A stretch of DNA of 64,000 nt from Prosthecodimorpha staleyi (GTDB taxonomy: Bacteria; Pseudomonadota; Alphaproteobacteria; Rhizobiales; Ancalomicrobiaceae): NCBI RefSeq assembly GCF_018729455.1, contig NZ_JAHHZF010000002.1, forward strand, positions 62,001-126,000, written 5' to 3'. Both the position numbers and the translations under genes were made by a program. The notes under the pieces are model-generated. The model was not told the origin of the DNA. It made no database searches and saw only the letters and a list, made by a program, of their open reading frames with translations. Shown piece after piece: positions 61,553 to 64,000 of the stretch. The stretch's first letter is position 1. Every line of letters begins with the position of its first letter.

Positions 61553-62683
61553 ATGTTTCGCACGCTCAGCGTGTCGGCGATGGTCGTCGCCGGCCTTGCA
61601 TTCGCGTCTTCCGCCGCCATGGCCGGCCCGAAGGTGGTTTCGGGTCCGGGCGCCAATCCGGCCTGCTTCAAGCCCTGGAACGACAAGACCAAGTATCTCC
61701 AGTGGGACAAGAAGGCCGGCCCGTACCGCGTCGCGATCGTCAACGGCTTCGTCGGCAACACTTGGCGAATCCAGATGATCAAGACCGCCAAGGCCTATGC
61801 CGAACAGGCCGGCGTCAAGGAAAAGATCAAGGAATTCAAGGTCATTTCGACCGGCACCGACGTCGCCGCCCAGCTCGGCGCGATGGAGGACTTCATCAAC
61901 CAGGGCTATGACGCGATCGTCACGATCGCCGTGTCGCCCGAAGGGTTCGACCGCGTCATCCGCCTCGCCGACAAGAACAATGTCGTCGTCGTGCCGTTCG
62001 ACAACGTGCTCGACACCGACAAGGTGATGATGGTCAACGAAGACCAGCTCGAGATGGGCAAGATGTACGGCCGCTGGCTGCGCGAGCAGCTCGGCGCCAA
62101 GAAGACCGGCAAGATCCTCGAAGTGCGCGGCCTGCCCGGCAACTCGGTCGACCGCGACCGCCATGTCGGCTTCCAGGAAGTCATGAAGAAGGACGCCAAC
62201 TTCGAGATCATCGAAGTGGTCGGCAACTGGGACGACGGCACCGCCCAGAAGGTGACCGCGGACGCCATCGCGGCGCACGGAAAGTTCGAAGGCATCATCG
62301 TCCAGGGCGGTTCGACCGGCGTCGTGCGCGCCATGATCGACGGCAAGCATCCCTGGGTTCCGATCGCCGGCGAATCCGAGAACGGCTTCCGCAAGCTGCT
62401 CGCCCAGCACGGCAAGGACGGCCTGAAGGGCATTTCCATCGGCCAGTCGCCGGGCCTCGTCGCCATCGCCATGAAGGCCGCCCTCTCGGCCCTCGAAGGC
62501 AACCCGATGCCGCAGCTGATCTCCGTTCCGATCCCGGCGTCGACCTACACCGAGCTGAAGGACGGCGTGAACTACTGGTCGAACCTCACCGACAACTTCT
62601 TCACGGTGAACGAGTTCAAGCCCTGCGACACGAACATCACGGCCACCGAGATCATGGCCAAGGACGAGAAGAACACCAACTGA
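61553..62683 (+). CDS. Sugar-type ABC importer, substrate-binding protein
   Basis: The ATG at 61553 has GGGAGGAG five bases upstream. The 376-residue protein has a signal peptide (MFRTLSVSAMVVAGLAFASS, cleavage after AMA). A Peripla_BP_4 domain follows: YRVAIVNGFVGNTWRIQMIKTAKAYAEQ, DVAAQLGAMEDFINQGYDAIV, VVVVPFDNVLD, ILEVRGLPGNSVDRDRHVGFQEVM and IIVQGGSTGVVRAMIDG. These proteins bind sugars, sugar alcohols or AI-2-like ligands. The ATPase follows after 144 bases with a strong hairpin between them. Confidence 0.93.
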   Translation: MFRTLSVSAMVVAGLAFASSAAMAGPKVVSGPGANPACFKPWNDKTKYLQWDKKAGPYRVAIVNGFVGNTWRIQMIKTAKAYAEQAGVKEKIKEFKVISTGTDVAAQLGAMEDFINQGYDAIVTIAVSPEGFDRVIRLADKNNVVVVPFDNVLDTDKVMMVNEDQLEMGKMYGRWLREQLGAKKTGKILEVRGLPGNSVDRDRHVGFQEVMKKDANFEIIEVVGNWDDGTAQKVTADAIAAHGKFEGIIVQGGSTGVVRAMIDGKHPWVPIAGESENGFRKLLAQHGKDGLKGISIGQSPGLVAIAMKAALSALEGNPMPQLISVPIPASTYTELKDGVNYWSNLTDNFFTVNEFKPCDTNITATEIMAKDEKNTN

Positions 62684-62691
62684 TCGTCTGA

Positions 62692-62718
62692 CGGTGGCCC
62701 GGTCCGGCCGGGCCACCG
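62692..62718 (+). promoter_or_regulatory. Stem-loop between binding-protein and ATPase genes
   Basis: A perfect 11-base stem (CGGTGGCCCGG with CCGGGCCACCG) encloses a five-base loop, eight bases after the binding-protein stop. Such stems stabilise upstream mRNA or partly terminate, raising the binding protein over the membrane parts. It is followed by CTCTTCCGTTTC, a weak T-containing stretch. Confidence 0.55.
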
Positions 62719-62827
62719 CTCTTCCGTTTCGTGCATTCCAGACCGTGACTTCCGTTTCGTGGAGCCGGGCGTCGACAGCGCCCGCCGCGGTTTTTGTTGT
62801 CATCCTGCCGACGGACCCACCAGGCTC

Positions 62828-64000
62828 ATGACCGACCGGAACGCCCAGCCGCTCCTGTCCCTGTCCAAGATCTCCAAACGCTATGGCGGCGTGCGGGCGC
62901 TCGAGGACGTCGACTTCTCCTGCTCGTCCGGCTCGATCCACGCCATTCTGGGCGAGAACGGCGCCGGCAAGTCCACCCTGATCAAGATCATGTCGGGCGT
63001 CGTGCAGCCCGACACCGGCAGCATGACGCTGACCGGCACGCCGCGGCGCTTCCTCAGCCCCGCCGAGGCCAATGCGGCCGGTGTGGTCTGCGTGTTCCAG
63101 GAACTGTCGCTGATGCCCGACCTCTCGGTCGCGGACAACATCTCGATCGTCGGACCGCCGACCCGTTTCGGGTTGATCGACGCCAAGGCGCAGCGCCGGC
63201 GCGCCGAGGAACTGCTCGCCTCGATCGGCTGCGAGGACGTGAACCCGCTGCTCAACGTGCGCGACCTGCCGCTGTCGCGCCGGCAGATGGTCGAGATCGC
63301 CAAGGCGCTCGGCAAGAAGCCGCAACTGCTGATCCTCGACGAGGCCACCTCGGCGCTGACCAATTCCGACGTCGCCACCATCTACGAGGTGCTGAAGCGG
63401 CTGCGGCGCGAGGGCCTGTCGATCCTCTACATCTCGCACCGCATGCACGAGATCGAGGAACTGGCCGACCGCGCCTCCGTGTTCCGCAACGGGCGCCATA
63501 TCGAGACCTTCCCGATGGGCCGCTACGGCCATGGCGAGATCGTCGAGCTGATGATCGGCCGCGAGATCAGCGCGCAATATCCGCCCAAGGTGAAGCGCGA
63601 GCGGCCCGCGCCGCTGTTCTCGGTGAAGAACCTCACCTGGGAGAACCGGCTGCGCGCCGTCGACCTGTCGATCGGCAAGGGCGAGATCGTCGGGCTCGGC
63701 GGGCTGGACGGCCAGGGCCAGAAGGAATTGCTGCTCGCCCTGTTCGGCGTTCTGAAGGGCGTCACCGGCGAGGTCACGCTCGACGGCAAGCCGGCCCTGC
63801 CGGGTTCGCCGGCCCAGGCCAAGGCGCCGTCGCGGCGCATCGCGCTGATCCCGGAAGACCGCAAGACCGAGGGCCTGATGCTGCCCATGTCGATCGCAGA
63901 GAATCTGTGTTCCGCCTCGCTCGACGCGCTTTCGACCGGCCCGTTCATCGACCGGACCAAGGAGGAGATCGCCATCACGGATGCGATCAAGCGGCTGCAG
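62828..64000 (+). CDS. Sugar-type ABC importer, tandem ATPase, 3' end outside window
   Basis: From the ATG at 62828, 391 residues are readable without a stop. The first ATPase half has Walker A GENGAGKST (about 42-50), Q-loop CVFQELSLMPDLS, signature-like LPLSRRQMVEIAKAL and Walker B LLILDEATSALT. The second half begins near 260 (APLFSVKNLTWENRLRAVDLSIGKGEIVGLGGLDGQGQKELLLALFG) with a degenerate Walker A and IALIPEDRKTEGL, both typical of RbsA/MglA-type proteins of about 500 residues. It energises import with the binding protein at 61553; the permease should lie beyond 64000. Confidence 0.93.
   Translation, partial: MTDRNAQPLLSLSKISKRYGGVRALEDVDFSCSSGSIHAILGENGAGKSTLIKIMSGVVQPDTGSMTLTGTPRRFLSPAEANAAGVVCVFQELSLMPDLSVADNISIVGPPTRFGLIDAKAQRRRAEELLASIGCEDVNPLLNVRDLPLSRRQMVEIAKALGKKPQLLILDEATSALTNSDVATIYEVLKRLRREGLSILYISHRMHEIEELADRASVFRNGRHIETFPMGRYGHGEIVELMIGREISAQYPPKVKRERPAPLFSVKNLTWENRLRAVDLSIGKGEIVGLGGLDGQGQKELLLALFGVLKGVTGEVTLDGKPALPGSPAQAKAPSRRIALIPEDRKTEGLMLPMSIAENLCSASLDALSTGPFIDRTKEEIAITDAIKRLQ

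Noticed and set aside
61523-63577. Minus-strand open frame of 684 codons
   Set aside because: It is antisense to the sugar-type importer genes; the real genes have signal peptide, Walker motifs and ribosome-binding sites.

Overview
This is a gene-dense, high-GC window of the type seen in Alphaproteobacteria, most likely the order Hyphomicrobiales (Rhizobiales). The pointers are glnT with glxBCD, many ABC importers, a Wzc/Wza-type exopolysaccharide locus with AT-rich control regions, and a DUF6384-type operon. No genus is claimed. No rRNA, tRNA, CRISPR array, insertion sequence or prophage was seen.

Layout. (1) 1-5552: the end of a DUF934 gene, a divergent HxlR regulator / NmrA-type reductase pair (the reductase is frameshifted), and a three-gene operon of uncharacterised helical proteins. 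(2) 5838-10974: an SbmA/BacA-like ABC half-transporter, a secreted alpha/beta hydrolase and a DMT permease. (3) 11287-35987: a 25-kb polysaccharide locus, all on the minus strand. It starts with a priming glycosylphosphotransferase and a calcineurin-type phosphatase. Next come Wza-like export protein, a small secreted protein, a Wzc-like tyrosine kinase, a small membrane protein, an O-antigen-ligase-like protein and a NusG paralogue. A beta-helix protein, a flippase, two hexapeptide acyltransferases, an epimerase, five glycosyltransferases, a second Wzy-like protein and a membrane acyltransferase follow. A decayed UDP-xylose-synthase-like fragment lies near the distal end. (4) 36632-41484: a Tat-exported isoaspartyl methyltransferase paralogue, a membrane spermidine-synthase-like protein and a secreted hydrolase. 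(5) 41865-45485: a polar amino-acid ABC importer and an iron-type alcohol dehydrogenase. (6) 45557-54445, minus strand: a catabolic operon (AA_synth protein, hydrolase, flavin reductase, LLM monooxygenase, aldehyde dehydrogenase) followed by a polyamine-type ABC importer. (7) 54881-60981, minus strand: glnT, glxD, glxC, glxB, an XRE-cupin regulator and a GntR/FCD regulator. (8) 61553-64000: a sugar-type ABC importer whose ATPase runs off the window.

How the parts may work together. Regions 5-7 look like one nitrogen-compound uptake and catabolism locus. Three near-identical GGYATGCCA palindromes lie upstream of the amino-acid importer, of the catabolic operon and of the GntR gene. This suggests that the GntR protein controls itself and both operons. 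The monooxygenase, flavin reductase and hydrolase set parallels the Rut pyrimidine pathway in logic but not in its exact proteins, and the glnT/glx set could assimilate the released amine or ammonia. In region 3 the NusG paralogue probably keeps RNA polymerase processive over the long distal operon.
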